DNA of 64,000 bases from Sinanaerobacter sp. ZZT-01 (GTDB lineage: Bacteria > Bacillota > Clostridia > Peptostreptococcales > Anaerovoracaceae): NCBI RefSeq assembly GCF_035621135.1, contig NZ_CP141728.1, positions 3,038,001 to 3,102,000 of the forward strand, given 5' to 3'. Position numbers and translations under genes: made by a program. Shown piece by piece: positions 8,235 through 17,424 of the stretch; position 1 is the stretch's first letter; each line of letters begins with the position of its first letter. The notes beneath the pieces were generated by a model. It did not search any database. It was not told where the DNA came from and saw nothing but the letters and a program-made list of their open reading frames with translations.

Positions 8235-9026
8235 TTATATGAGTTTCAAATCATATAGCTTGTCTACAAGAATTGCCGCTTTTTCGTTCTCATTGAACCC
8301 ATCAATGATCTCACTGTTTTTCGATCTGACTGGAACAAATGACTTGTATACATTTGTAGGAGAACCTTTTAATCCGATTTGGGTTACATCCACATCTAAA
8401 TCCTGCAGCGTATACACTTTAATTGAATCTGGCCCATCATACACTTTAAAAATACCTCTAGTTGATGGATATCTCGGTTGATTCAACTCTTTAATTGCAG
8501 TAAATAATGCAGGTGGTTTTACTTCTAATACATAATCGCCGGTTTCTGTAAATCGATTTACAATAATTTTATCACCGTCAACCTTGATTTCTTTGCAATA
8601 GGTAATTTGTGCAAGATTCAGAAATTCAGCCATTTCAGGGCCCACTTGCGCCGTGTCTCCATCAATAGCCTGTCTACCGCAAAACACCAAATCATAGTCT
8701 CCGATTTTTTCAACGGCAGCCGCTAAAATCGTAGCAGTCGCCCACGTATCCGATCCACCAAAGGCACGATCCGTTACCAAGACCGCTTCATCCGCACCCA
8801 TAGCCAAAGCTTCTTTCAAAGCTTCCTTTGCCTGAGGCGGTCCCATGCTGACGATGATAACCTTTCCACCATGCGCATCTTTCAATGCCAATGCTTCTTC
8901 TATGGCATTCCTGTCATCCGGATTGATAATACTTGGAACGCCATCTCGGATTAACGTGCCGGTCTCTTGATTAATTCGTACTTCATTTGTATTTGGAACT
9001 TGCTTTACGCATACAATTATGTTCAT
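8235..9026 (-). CDS. etfB: Electron transfer flavoprotein subunit beta
   Basis: The 263-residue protein has the EtfB signature: CVKQVPNTNEVRI, INPDDRNAIEEALALKD, SMGPPQAKEALKEALAMGAD, DRAFGGSDTWAT and CGRQAIDGDTAQVGPEMAE. The last two motifs resemble those of electron-bifurcating clostridial Etfs, which hold a second FAD in beta instead of AMP. Bifurcation (NADH oxidised with ferredoxin and enoyl-CoA reduced) is therefore possible but not proven. It lies 9 bp after the acyl-CoA dehydrogenase gene, with RBS AGGAGG. Confidence 0.95.
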   Translation of the reverse strand: MNIIVCVKQVPNTNEVRINQETGTLIRDGVPSIINPDDRNAIEEALALKDAHGGKVIIVSMGPPQAKEALKEALAMGADEAVLVTDRAFGGSDTWATATILAAAVEKIGDYDLVFCGRQAIDGDTAQVGPEMAEFLNLAQITYCKEIKVDGDKIIVNRFTETGDYVLEVKPPALFTAIKELNQPRYPSTRGIFKVYDGPDSIKVYTLQDLDVDVTQIGLKGSPTNVYKSFVPVRSKNSEIIDGFNENEKAAILVDKLYDLKLI

Positions 9027-9035
9027 CTTTTCCTC

Positions 9036-10178
9036 CTATCCGATCACTGCTCTGGAAATTACAACCTTATGAATTTCGGATGTGCCCTCATAAATTTCGG
9101 TTATCTTTGCATCCCGATACATTCTCTCCAAAGGATAATCCCTCATATAACCATAACCGCCATGTATTTGTAACGCGAGATTCGTTACAAACCTTGCGTT
9201 TTCAGAAGCGTTTAATTTTGCCATTGCTGCCTCTTTTGTATGCGGAAGCCCTTCTTTTTTTAAATAAGCAGCACGATACATCATCCATTTTGCACATTCT
9301 GTCTTTGTCGCCATATCTGCAATGTACCATTGAATTCCTTGGAGCTGAGCAATCGTTTTTCCGAATTGAACCCTCTCGTGTACGTATTTAATTGTTTCTT
9401 CCAATGCCCCCTCCGCAATGCCAAGAGCCTGAGCTGCAACACCAATTCTTGCTCCGTCAAGAGCTGACATCGCGATATGAAAGCCTTTTCCTTCCATGCC
9501 GATCAAATTTTCTTTTGGTACACGGCAATTATCAAAGATAAGTTCTGCTGTTTCTGAACCATGAATCCCCATTTTCTCTTCTATTTTTCCGATTGAGAAG
9601 CCGGGAGTTCCTTTTTCTACAAGAATACAGGACATACCCTTTAAACCCTTTGTTGCGTCAGTAAGGGCAAAAATAGCAAGGTACTCTGCCTGTCCACCTC
9701 CGGAAATGAAGCACTTTGTTCCATTGAGTACATATTCCCCGCTCTCTTCATCCAAGATTGCGGTTGTTTTTGCACTCGCAGCATCACTTCCCGCATTTGG
9801 CTCTGTAAGTGCAAACGCTCCTAGACTACCGCCCTGTGTGACTCGCGGCAAATACTTTTCTTTTTGCTCTTTATTCCCGAATTTTTCGACGACCGCTGCA
9901 AAGATCGTATGTATAGACAGAATGGCAGCCGTTGCAGCACATTTTTTAGCAATTTCGGTTACCACAATTGCCTTATCAATATCGCTGCCACCACTTCCTC
10001 CATGTTCAACAGGAGTACCTATTCCGGTAAATCCTATCTTTGTCATTTTTTCAAAGCTTTCTTTCGGGAAATAACCCAGTTTATCCACTTCAGCAGCAAT
10101 GGGTGCAATTTCTGTTTCCGCAAATTCCTTTGCAACCTTCTGCAACATAATTTGTGCATCTGTAAATTTAAAATCCAT
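9036..10178 (-). CDS. Acyl-CoA dehydrogenase (enoyl-CoA reductase direction likely)
   Basis: The 380-residue cytosolic FAD enzyme has family motifs LTEPNAGSDAAS (FAD/substrate contact), DGARIGVAAQALGIA, RVQFGKTIAQLQ and IYEGTSEIHK with the catalytic Glu. Length equals that of CaiA/butyryl-CoA dehydrogenases. It sits between a CaiB-type CoA-transferase and etfBA, like the crotonobetainyl-CoA reductase arrangement of cai/fix loci, which favours an enoyl-CoA reductase role. The exact acyl chain is unknown. Confidence 0.92.
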   Translation of the reverse strand: MDFKFTDAQIMLQKVAKEFAETEIAPIAAEVDKLGYFPKESFEKMTKIGFTGIGTPVEHGGSGGSDIDKAIVVTEIAKKCAATAAILSIHTIFAAVVEKFGNKEQKEKYLPRVTQGGSLGAFALTEPNAGSDAASAKTTAILDEESGEYVLNGTKCFISGGGQAEYLAIFALTDATKGLKGMSCILVEKGTPGFSIGKIEEKMGIHGSETAELIFDNCRVPKENLIGMEGKGFHIAMSALDGARIGVAAQALGIAEGALEETIKYVHERVQFGKTIAQLQGIQWYIADMATKTECAKWMMYRAAYLKKEGLPHTKEAAMAKLNASENARFVTNLALQIHGGYGYMRDYPLERMYRDAKITEIYEGTSEIHKVVISRAVIG

Positions 10179-10197
10179 GAATCTTCCTCCTAACCAT

Positions 10198-11412
10198 TTA
10201 TTTACTTACGGCAATAACTCCGTCTTTAATGAATTTTAGAATGTCATTTTCAGAATATCCGATTTCGCTCATAATCTCTTCCGAATGCTCACCGATCAAT
10301 GGAGAGGTTCGGCTTAAATTCACCTCTATGTTGCCAAATTTAATTGGTGTCATCGCGTAGGTTGTTTTTGAACCGTCTCTATTTGTATCTTCAACCACAT
10401 AGTTGTTTTCCAACGCCTGTGCATCGGAGATAATCTCGGAATAATGCTGAATCTTTTCATGCGCAATGTCTGCAGAAGACAATAAGCGAACCATTTCCTC
10501 TTGGGTATGCTTTGCAAACTCTTTATCGATTTCTGCTATCAATGCAGGCGCGTTGTTCTTTCCGGAAAGCGTTGTAGCAAATCGTTCGTCCTGAATCAGA
10601 TCCTTTCTTTCTAATACTTCACAAAGTGTTGGGAAGTAACGTTCATACTCAAGAATACTTAAGAAAATCCATTTTCCGTCGCTGCATCTAAAAGAATTTA
10701 TAACCGGAGAAACTGCATCTTTTCTTGTTTTCGGGTATTCGTCTCCATATTGCGTGGATGCAATCAAGGAGCTCGCATTCCAAATCGCCTGTCCAAAAAG
10801 GGACACCATCACCTTTTGCCCCTTGCCTGTTTTGGCCTGATGGTACAGCGCTGCACAAATTCCGCCTGCTAAGCTGCAAGATGTGGTCGCATCTCCAAAT
10901 CCAATGGGCGGATTGATCGGAGAAGTGTCTTTTTCAGCAATATCCAGCATAGTTCCGCTTCGAGCCCAGAAAGCAACCGTATCAAAACCAGGACTGTCCT
11001 TTGCCGGACCATAGTCACCAAATCCATTTACCTGCGCCCAGATAAGATGAGGGTGGCGCTCTGCCAAAGCTTCATAATCAAGTCCCAATCGTTTCAAAGC
11101 GCCGGTTCGATAGCTTGAAACAAATACATTTGCTTTCGAGAGAAGCTGGTCCATGATTTGCAAGCCCTGTTCGCATTTCAGATTTACCGAAAATCCGCGT
11201 TTATTGGCATTGTAGGTTGTATAAAACGGATTCACATCATCTTCAATCGGCATCAACATGGTGGCACCCGTTTTTCTTCCCGGATCACCAAAGCTTGGTT
11301 CTACTTTAATGACATCCGCCCCCCAGTCGGCTAAAATCTTAGCGGTTCCGGGTCCTGCTACGAAATAAGTTAAATCGACTACTTTTACCCCTTCTAACGG
11401 CTTATTCAACAT
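10198..11412 (-). CDS. CaiB/BaiF (class III) CoA-transferase
   Basis: The 404-residue protein begins with PLEGVKVVDLTYFVAGP, followed by LADWGADVIKVEPSFGDPGR. It has the catalytic-Asp segment GFDTVAFWARSGTM and PPIGFGDATTS. Family members move CoA between carboxylic acids without ATP; length matches CaiB (about 405). In this operon it would activate the imported acid using the CoA of the reduced product, making a self-priming cycle, since no acyl-CoA ligase is encoded nearby. RBS AGGAGG. Confidence 0.92.
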   Translation of the reverse strand: MLNKPLEGVKVVDLTYFVAGPGTAKILADWGADVIKVEPSFGDPGRKTGATMLMPIEDDVNPFYTTYNANKRGFSVNLKCEQGLQIMDQLLSKANVFVSSYRTGALKRLGLDYEALAERHPHLIWAQVNGFGDYGPAKDSPGFDTVAFWARSGTMLDIAEKDTSPINPPIGFGDATTSCSLAGGICAALYHQAKTGKGQKVMVSLFGQAIWNASSLIASTQYGDEYPKTRKDAVSPVINSFRCSDGKWIFLSILEYERYFPTLCEVLERKDLIQDERFATTLSGKNNAPALIAEIDKEFAKHTQEEMVRLLSSADIAHEKIQHYSEIISDAQALENNYVVEDTNRDGSKTTYAMTPIKFGNIEVNLSRTSPLIGEHSEEIMSEIGYSENDILKFIKDGVIAVSK

Positions 11413-11470
11413 AAAATACTACCTCCTAAATTTGCATTTGCTTTATTTTGAGTTCCAATTGCTTCAATCT

Positions 11471-12793
11471 TTATGGCCATGTCGGAAACAGTGTAAATAA
11501 GATGACACAAACGACAGAACCGACAAGCGGTGTAAATACCGTAACCCAAAAGATTGGTCTGTATGCGTCTTTATGAGTCTCATTGCAAAGCCCATTGGTG
11601 ACGGTAACAATGTATCCGTTGTGCGGCAGAGAGTCCAATGCCGCCGACGAAATGGACATCGTTCTCGAGATGGCTTCCGCAGCGACGCCTTTTGCAATAT
11701 AAATAGGGCCCAACAGTGGTGCAGCAATCCCCAAGGCCCCAGAAGCTGAACCGCATACACCGGCAATCACGGTCGTTCCAACGGCAACGCCTACAAGATC
11801 TGGCCCGGGGATGTCAATCATAGCGTCAATGACAACCTGAAATGCCAAGGCACTCTTAACAACGGAACCGAATGCAACCACTGCACACGTATTACTGATT
11901 GATACAATCGCCGTTTTGCACCCTTCCCCAACATGAAAAAGAAGCTCCTTATTTTGCTGGTATTTATTCAACAGCAGCCATACCAAAACAGCACCGATAA
12001 ACACACCGGTTTCCAACTGAACCAAAGGCTTACCGTCTTTTAACGGGGCATTAATTAAAACAATCGTAATGAGGAGCGGAATCAATGCAATAAATGGATT
12101 TGGAAGTTTTGCTTCTTCATGGAAGGTATCCACATCCTTTGCAATAAAATGTTCCCCGTCCGTCTGCGCTTTTTTCACTAAACGAAACAATAAAACTGAA
12201 CCAAGCAAAAACATAAATCCACAGGAAATAAACCCAACGCTTGTACCTGCCATATAGGTAACTCCCAAGGCAGACGAAGGAATGGCATTATGTATCTGAG
12301 GCGCACCCGGAGCTACCATTGCGAACGTAGAGCACCCAAAGGTAAGTGCCGCAGGGATAAACCGTCTTGGCAGATCCGCTTCTCGAAATACCTCAAGCGC
12401 AATCGGAAAAACTGCAAAGGAGCAAACAAAAACACTGACGCCTCCGTAGGCGAGAATGGCGCAGGATAAAGGGATTGAAATGAGCGCTTTCTCTTTGCCT
12501 AAAGCTTTTACAATCAGCTTCGCAATGGCTTTTGCACCATTCGTCACTTCCATCATTTTCCCCATGAGCACACCGGTTAAAAAAATCAAATAGTTTGCTT
12601 GAAAAAATCCGACAAACCCTCCAACAAAATCTGTTTTCATTGCATCGTAGATTGGAATGCCCCCTGTGATTGCAACAATGGCAGAACTTATAAATGCGAT
12701 GACAAAAATATTGATGCCGCGCATAATGAGGTACATGAGCAATCCTAATGCTGCAAGAATACCAATCAAGCTGACCAGTTCATTTATTGACAT
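11471..12793 (-). CDS. GntP-family organic acid:H+ permease
   Basis: The 440-residue protein has 11-13 hydrophobic segments and GntP hallmarks such as LTGVLMGKMMEVTNGAKAIA, FPIALEVFREADLPRRFIPA, and the C-terminal SISSAALDSLPHNGYIVTV. Members carry gluconate and other hydroxy acids across the cytoplasmic membrane. It is second in the operon after the crotonase and should bring in, or exchange, the substrate. A GntP permease rather than a BCCT carrier argues against carnitine itself and for a small hydroxy or unsaturated acid. Confidence 0.9.
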   Translation of the reverse strand: MSINELVSLIGILAALGLLMYLIMRGINIFVIAFISSAIVAITGGIPIYDAMKTDFVGGFVGFFQANYLIFLTGVLMGKMMEVTNGAKAIAKLIVKALGKEKALISIPLSCAILAYGGVSVFVCSFAVFPIALEVFREADLPRRFIPAALTFGCSTFAMVAPGAPQIHNAIPSSALGVTYMAGTSVGFISCGFMFLLGSVLLFRLVKKAQTDGEHFIAKDVDTFHEEAKLPNPFIALIPLLITIVLINAPLKDGKPLVQLETGVFIGAVLVWLLLNKYQQNKELLFHVGEGCKTAIVSISNTCAVVAFGSVVKSALAFQVVIDAMIDIPGPDLVGVAVGTTVIAGVCGSASGALGIAAPLLGPIYIAKGVAAEAISRTMSISSAALDSLPHNGYIVTVTNGLCNETHKDAYRPIFWVTVFTPLVGSVVCVILFTLFPTWP

Positions 12794-12842
12794 ATATGTT
12801 CCTCCTTTTCTACTTTCTTAATATTTTTTTGTCTATTAGAAT

Positions 12843-13649
12843 CTATCTACATTTAAATACTGGTTTTCTTTTTTCTATGAATGCATTCATGCCTTCCTGC
12901 TTGTCCTCTGTTGCAAAAGCAAGTCCTGCCGCATCCTTCTCTAGCTCAAGCGCATTCATGAGGTCAAGGTCGGTGCCTTTATTAATGACAAGCTTTGCAT
13001 ACTTTATTGCAATCGGCGCGTTCTCTATTATCATTTTCATGCAAGATTTCGCCTCAGCAATCAGAGCCTCTTCAGTAGTCACACGGTTGACAAGTCCCAT
13101 AGAAAGGGCTTCATCCGGCTTTATCTGCCGTGCCGTATAAATTAAATCTTTTGCCCTGCCTGCACCAACCAACCTCGTGAGTCTTTGGGTTCCTCCGAAG
13201 CAAGGAATGACGCCAAGCTTCACCTCGGGTTGTCCGAAAATGGCTTTTTCGGATGCAATTCTCAAATCACAGCACATTGCAAGTTCACAGCCTCCTCCTA
13301 AAGCATACCCGTTTACCGCAGCGATTACGGGCTTGTCAATCGCCTCAATTTTATTAAATACGCTTTGTGCATACCCTGCATAATCTCTTCCTTCTTCACT
13401 CTTATAGCTTTGCATTTGGAGGATATCTGCACCCGCGACAAAAGCTTTCCCTTCTCCGGTAATAACAATACCTCTTACTTCCTTGCACTCATTCAATTGT
13501 TCAAATACTATCTCTAATTCGTTTAATGTCTTATTGTTTAAGGCATTCAGGGCTTTGGGGCGATTCATAATCACCAATGCAATCCCATCATTGTATTCAA
13601 CCTTAATGTTTTCCAGTGTTTCCATCAATCTTGTCAGGTCGTTGTTCAT
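12843..13649 (-). CDS. Enoyl-CoA hydratase (crotonase family)
   Basis: The 268-residue protein has the crotonase fold motifs AFVAGADILQM and NGYALGGGCELAMCCDLRIA, plus FGQPEVKLGVIPCFGGTQRL. Both catalytic Glu positions (GCELA and PEVKLG) are present, so it is a competent hydratase/dehydratase. It is the first gene of the six-gene operon, 92-105 bp downstream of the -24/-12 promoter, with RBS GAGGAGG. It would interconvert 3-hydroxyacyl-CoA and enoyl-CoA for the dehydrogenase/Etf encoded downstream. Confidence 0.92.
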   Translation of the reverse strand: MNNDLTRLMETLENIKVEYNDGIALVIMNRPKALNALNNKTLNELEIVFEQLNECKEVRGIVITGEGKAFVAGADILQMQSYKSEEGRDYAGYAQSVFNKIEAIDKPVIAAVNGYALGGGCELAMCCDLRIASEKAIFGQPEVKLGVIPCFGGTQRLTRLVGAGRAKDLIYTARQIKPDEALSMGLVNRVTTEEALIAEAKSCMKMIIENAPIAIKYAKLVINKGTDLDLMNALELEKDAAGLAFATEDKQEGMNAFIEKRKPVFKCR

Positions 13650-13751
13650 AAGTTTCCTCCTCTTAATCTACGAAAATTACCAAGTTTCAGATTGTGCGGC
13701 CGCATCACTAAAACTTTTTCCAGTTGTATTTCCGGCTCCTTATTATTTAAA

Positions 13752-13767
13752 AGCAATTGCTATGCCA
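13752..13767 (-). promoter_or_regulatory. Sigma-54 (-24/-12) promoter of the crotonase-etf operon
   Basis: On the minus strand the sequence is TGGCATAGCAATTGCT. The invariant GG and GC are separated by exactly 10 bp, and TGGCA-N6-TTGCT matches the consensus TGGCAC-N5-TTGCW except for C to T at position 6. It lies about 100 bp upstream of the first operon gene, and the operon is followed by a bEBP gene. I found no unambiguous inverted-repeat activator site in the AT-rich 300 bp upstream. Confidence 0.82.
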
Positions 13768-14072
13768 AAAATATTACAATCAAAAAAATTGTTAAAAAAA
13801 TATCGTTTAATTATAAATTCTCTTTCTTTTAAAGATATTTTTCTTTTTTTATTGCCTTTTTCTCTAAATTATTTGTTAGCTCGAATACCAAAGCATTCTT
13901 TTTCCCCGAAAATTATAACTATTATTCTCCAATCAGATAATTATTTCTCCAAACGTAGAATTTTAGCATTTTCCTCTTATTTTCAAGCTATTCGCACAAA
14001 TATTTTTCGCGTAAATCTTTTTCCAGAATGTTTTTTCTACAAACAGAGAATTAATAATTACTTTTAAGCAAT
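13768..14072. other. AT-rich intergenic region upstream of the sigma-54 promoter
   Basis: About 305 bp of strongly AT-rich sequence with no coding frame I believe. Its position is where the activator's upstream sites would be expected, but no clear dyad was recognised. Confidence 0.4.
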
Positions 14073-14109
14073 AAAAATGTGCAATAGAGTGAATCCATTA
14101 CACATTTTT
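14073..14109 (-). terminator. Terminator of the dacF 3'-half / DUF3343 transcript
   Basis: A stem AAAAATGTG/CACATTTTT with an inner imperfect AATAGA/TCCATT stem, followed on the minus strand by a T-rich stretch. Confidence 0.7.
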
Positions 14110-14165
14110 ATTTTATATCATATTTTGCAGCTTCATCCTATGACTTGTTTGGAAGCTCCTATGCA

Positions 14166-14423
14166 TTAATCTACACGAATATAGTCAATTTGATTATTTT
14201 GTTCTTGAACCTCATATACTCCGCTATGATTAATATTGCTTTCTGATAAAGTATCGAGAATATTTTGTATCTGATTCGTTCGAGCATAAAGTGCATAGCC
14301 ACAACTTTTTAACAATTTCGGGGGTGTTTTTTTCAAAGTCGAACGAATCTGTTGCTCCTGTAATTTCTCTTGTGCATAAGCAGCCTTATAAAAGGACGAA
14401 AATGCAATGACATAATCTTTCAT
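14166..14423 (-). CDS. DUF3343 (putative Se/S carrier-like) protein
   Basis: The 85-residue protein looks like the DUF3343 family of small proteins proposed as Se/S carriers. It starts with YVIAFSSFYKAAYAQEKL and has the conserved LKSCGYAL segment with its Cys-Gly, then a helix and a beta-end. It sits 44 bp downstream of the dacF 3' half, same strand, and probably belonged to the same transcription unit before the element split dacF. Family role is itself unproven. Confidence 0.65.
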   Translation of the reverse strand: MKDYVIAFSSFYKAAYAQEKLQEQQIRSTLKKTPPKLLKSCGYALYARTNQIQNILDTLSESNINHSGVYEVQEQNNQIDYIRVD

Positions 14424-14467
14424 GAAATCCCTCTTTTCTGTCGTTGAATTTCGTTCCTTGACCTATA

Positions 14468-15264
14468 CTATTGTAAGGTTTTTAGCATTCGTATGTACAT
14501 TTGTGAAAATCCTACACGATCCACATCCATTTCAGCAAGAAGCGGATAAGATTTTATCTGTTTTTTATCTTTATATATCAGAAGGGTTCCGATTTCATCG
14601 TTTTTCTTAATAGGAGCCGTAATCGATGAATTTAATTTGACCTTTGTAGTAATTCCTTCTTTCTGTCCTTTTTTCACAAGAAAACTTACTGTTTCTGGGC
14701 AAATTGCGTTTACAATCTCAGCACTGCCTTTTTGAACGGGTGCACTGCCCATTATTTCATTCTTTTCTGCAAGCTTTGCACTGTCATAGGTTGCGAAACC
14801 ATAATCAAGTAGGCGACTTACTTCGGCAAATCGAATCTTAGAAGTCGTACTTCCCATAACAACTGATATTAAAGTAAGATCACCTTTTGTTGCTGAACCT
14901 GAAAGGCAATATCCGGCTTCCTGCGTAAAACCAGTTTTGATTCCATTTGCGCCGGGATATTGTTTGATTAAACGGTTTGTATTTGTTAGTCCTAACTCAG
15001 TTTGCTTCTTACCGCTCAACCCCACTGTTATCTTTGTCTGCCAGGTGTTGAACCATTCTTTTGTCTCCGGGTGCTTCATAAGTTCCTTTGACATTAGTCC
15101 TATATCATATGCACTTGTATAATGATCGGCTACCGGTAAGCCATTCGTATTCACAAAGTTTGTGTCCTTCATACCCAGTTCTTTTGCCCTTTTGTTCATT
15201 TTCTCTACAAAAATTTCTTCTGTTCCACCCACGTATTCAGACATTGCTACGCACGCATCATTAG
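14468..15264 (-). pseudogene. dacF: D,D-carboxypeptidase (DacF type), 3' half, split by the mobile element
   Basis: The frame carries the second half of an SxxK D-Ala-D-Ala carboxypeptidase: GIKTGFTQEAGYC with the KTG motif, NTNGLPVADHYTSAYD, and the C-terminal beta-domain. It lacks the signal/anchor, SxxK and most of SXN. Upstream of its first ATG the frame continues as NDACVA into the 13-bp repeat at 15252-15264, then changes to unrelated codons. The missing part is the ORF at 34107-34589. Joining the two at the repeat gives ...CSANDACVAMSEY... in frame and a 421-residue protein. No RBS precedes the internal ATG, so it is not expected to be made alone. No stops or frameshifts mar it. Confidence 0.9.
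15252..15264. repeat. Left attachment-site core (13-bp direct repeat)
   Basis: CACGCATCATTAG is repeated exactly at 34108-34120. It lies where dacF coding sequence gives way to element sequence. Just inside, AATAAACCAA (15273-15282) is the inverted complement of the arm inside the right end. Confidence 0.88.
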
Positions 15265-15307
15265 AAGCTTGTAATAAACCAATTTCATTTTTTACCTGCT
15301 AAAATGT

Positions 15308-16897
15308 TTAAAGATTCCACTGAATTGTAATCTCCTTTTCCCCCCTCACCTTCGTATTTTTTACATAAATCACATCTACAAATTCCTCTACGATCTCTCG
15401 GTTCAGCTCTGTGATATCCATGTATTTTTTTATGGCTTTCTTCTTCTCCAATGCGAGATCTATTTTTACATTGTAAGTTTCAATTTCCTTTTCTAATGTT
15501 TTTATCTGCTTTTTGCATCTTTTTTCTCGCTCTGCCAAACCATGATTCAGAGAAATAAATTGCTCTTCTGTAATCACTCCCTTCACTTTATCCATATACA
15601 GGTTTTCTAACGCCAGCTGCGCATCCGCAAGCTGCACCTTGACAGTTTGTAACATTGCATTTGATTTTTCCAGCTGTACTGAAACGGTCGTCTCTCCTTT
15701 AATAAGAAACTCCAAATCCTGCTCCGATCCGTACTGGCGAATTATCTTTTTCAATTCTGTAAATACCGTTTCCATAATTAACTTGTAAGAAACCGATACG
15801 CCTATGCTACAAACATCATACTTTTTCATCGGACAGATAAAATACCTTTTGTCCCCCTGTCCATGATGCTTAATTAATGCAGATTGACAAGTCCCGCATT
15901 TCAGCTTACCGACAAAAATATGACGTTTTCCCGTACTTTCCGGCCGGGTGCGTGTCTTTGCCAGCTGTTGAACCAATTCGAAGGTCTGACGGTCAATAAT
16001 AGGCTCATGCGTATTCTCTACGATGACCCATTTTGATTTGTCTTTTCTGACCTTTGCACTGTTTTTATAGCTGATTGTTCCACTTTTCCCTTGCACCATG
16101 TCACCAATATAGTCACGGTTTTTCAAGATAACATTAACAGAGCTGCTTCGCCATATCCTCCCCTGCTTTCCCCTCTGACGCGGAATGTAATTCTGACCCT
16201 GCTGCCGTTTATACTCCGCAGGACAGGGATACCCTAAGTCATTTAGATGTTGTGCGATGCGAGTCAAACCGTATCCTTCCAAATAGAGCTTGAATATCAT
16301 GCGTACCACCTTTGCGGCTTGCTCATCGATAATAAAATGATTTTTGTCTTTCGGGTCCTTCAGGTATCCATATGGAGCAAAAGCACCTACAAATTTACCC
16401 TGCTGTTTTTTCACTTCAAAGACAGCCTTTATGTTTTCACTGAGGTCTTCCACATACCACTCATTCACCAAGCCATTAATCTGTCGGCTTTTTTTATTTC
16501 CTTTGACCGCTGTGTCAGCACTGTCTACGACCGACACAAAACGAATCCCCCAAAGTGGAAATTTTTTATGAAGGATCTGCTCGACATATTCCATGTCCCT
16601 CGTGAAACGAGACTGAGACTTTGCAAGTACAATATTGAACTTTCCTGCCTCCGCATCTTTCATCAGCCTTGAAAATTCCGGACGCTCGATTGCTTCATCT
16701 GCCCCGGAATAATCGTCGTCTGAATAGATGTCATAAATCTCCCATCCGGATTTTAAAGAATAATTAATCAGCATCGTCTTTTGATTCTGTATACTCTCAG
16801 AATCATCGCCCTTATTCCTTTTTTTCAAATCTTCATCGGATAAACGGCAGTAAAGAGCTACAATATTTCGTGGGACATGCTGTTGATCCTGTTTCAT
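15308..16897 (-). CDS. Large serine recombinase (integrase/excisionase)
   Basis: The 529-residue protein has a resolvase-type catalytic domain (about 10-160: VALYCRLSDED with the nucleophile Ser, AKSQSRFTRDMEYVEQIL, VNEWYVEDLSENIK). A recombinase domain follows (FAPYGYLKDP..., SSSVNVILKNRDYIGDMV), then a zinc ribbon (CGTC ... CPMKKYDVCSIG) and a coiled coil (about 400-490). This architecture belongs to LSRs of phages and Tn4451/Tn1549-like elements, which cut at short cores with a 2-bp overlap. Its stop lies 43 bp from the left core, the standard integrase-next-to-att layout. RBS GAGGATG. It appears complete. Confidence 0.93.
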   Translation of the reverse strand: MKQDQQHVPRNIVALYCRLSDEDLKKRNKGDDSESIQNQKTMLINYSLKSGWEIYDIYSDDDYSGADEAIERPEFSRLMKDAEAGKFNIVLAKSQSRFTRDMEYVEQILHKKFPLWGIRFVSVVDSADTAVKGNKKSRQINGLVNEWYVEDLSENIKAVFEVKKQQGKFVGAFAPYGYLKDPKDKNHFIIDEQAAKVVRMIFKLYLEGYGLTRIAQHLNDLGYPCPAEYKRQQGQNYIPRQRGKQGRIWRSSSVNVILKNRDYIGDMVQGKSGTISYKNSAKVRKDKSKWVIVENTHEPIIDRQTFELVQQLAKTRTRPESTGKRHIFVGKLKCGTCQSALIKHHGQGDKRYFICPMKKYDVCSIGVSVSYKLIMETVFTELKKIIRQYGSEQDLEFLIKGETTVSVQLEKSNAMLQTVKVQLADAQLALENLYMDKVKGVITEEQFISLNHGLAEREKRCKKQIKTLEKEIETYNVKIDLALEKKKAIKKYMDITELNREIVEEFVDVIYVKNTKVRGEKEITIQWNL

Positions 16898-16907
16898 GAT
16901 GACATCC

Positions 16908-17069
16908 TCATTTCGTTCTTATGTATTTGATTGCCGAAGTGCTTTCTGTCCTGCAAATAACGTTGGCAAGGCCTGTCTGTACACTTTGCCTGCGTTCTTC
17001 CTCTTTTGATTTAAAGAGATTCACAACGCAGTTTTTCTTAATCTTTACCGATTCTTCTGCACGCAGCAT
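16908..17069 (-). CDS. 53-residue protein coupled to the recombinase gene
   Basis: An ATG with a G8-tract RBS 6 nt upstream opens a 53-codon frame (MLRAEESVKIKKNCVV...SAIKYIRTK). It ends 10 bp before the recombinase start, so the genes are probably translationally coupled. The product is small and basic with no membrane segment. I do not recognise the family. Its position is that of accessory recombination genes, so a directionality factor is one possible role, by inference only. Confidence 0.55.
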   Translation of the reverse strand: MLRAEESVKIKKNCVVNLFKSKEEERRQSVQTGLANVICRTESTSAIKYIRTK

Positions 17070-17285
17070 GTAATCCCCCCCCTTTCTTTTTATATGTTTA
17101 TGCTAGGCAGCTGACATCTATCACTTGGAACAGCACATTGATACGGCGAAACTTTCCTTCGCCGTATAGTATCTACTGTTAATTAAAATATCTTTAACCC
17201 ATGCTTTTAGAAGAGCAAGAAAAGCAAAATATAGATTCGTGAATATATAAAAAGAACGCTTAAAAGATGAGATTTATGGAAAAGT

Positions 17286-17321
17286 AATCCCTTTGAAAAT
17301 TTTTTAAAGGGATTTTTTATT
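17286..17321. terminator. Terminator-like hairpin
   Basis: Stem AATCCCTTT/AAAGGGATT followed by T6 on the plus strand, between the recombinase unit and the IS3 remnant. Confidence 0.6.
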
Positions 17322-17373
17322 TGAAAAGAATCATTTTAGATTAAATCCTTATAACATTCTACATAAACAGATA

Positions 17374-17415
17374 ATAAAAAAACATTCTTAAAGTTATCAA
17401 CTAACCTTAAGAATG
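17374..17415 (-). terminator. Terminator downstream of the IS3 remnant
   Basis: Stem CATTCTTAA/TTAAGAATG followed on the minus strand by seven T residues. Confidence 0.7.
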
Positions 17416-17424
17416 CTGCTTTGG

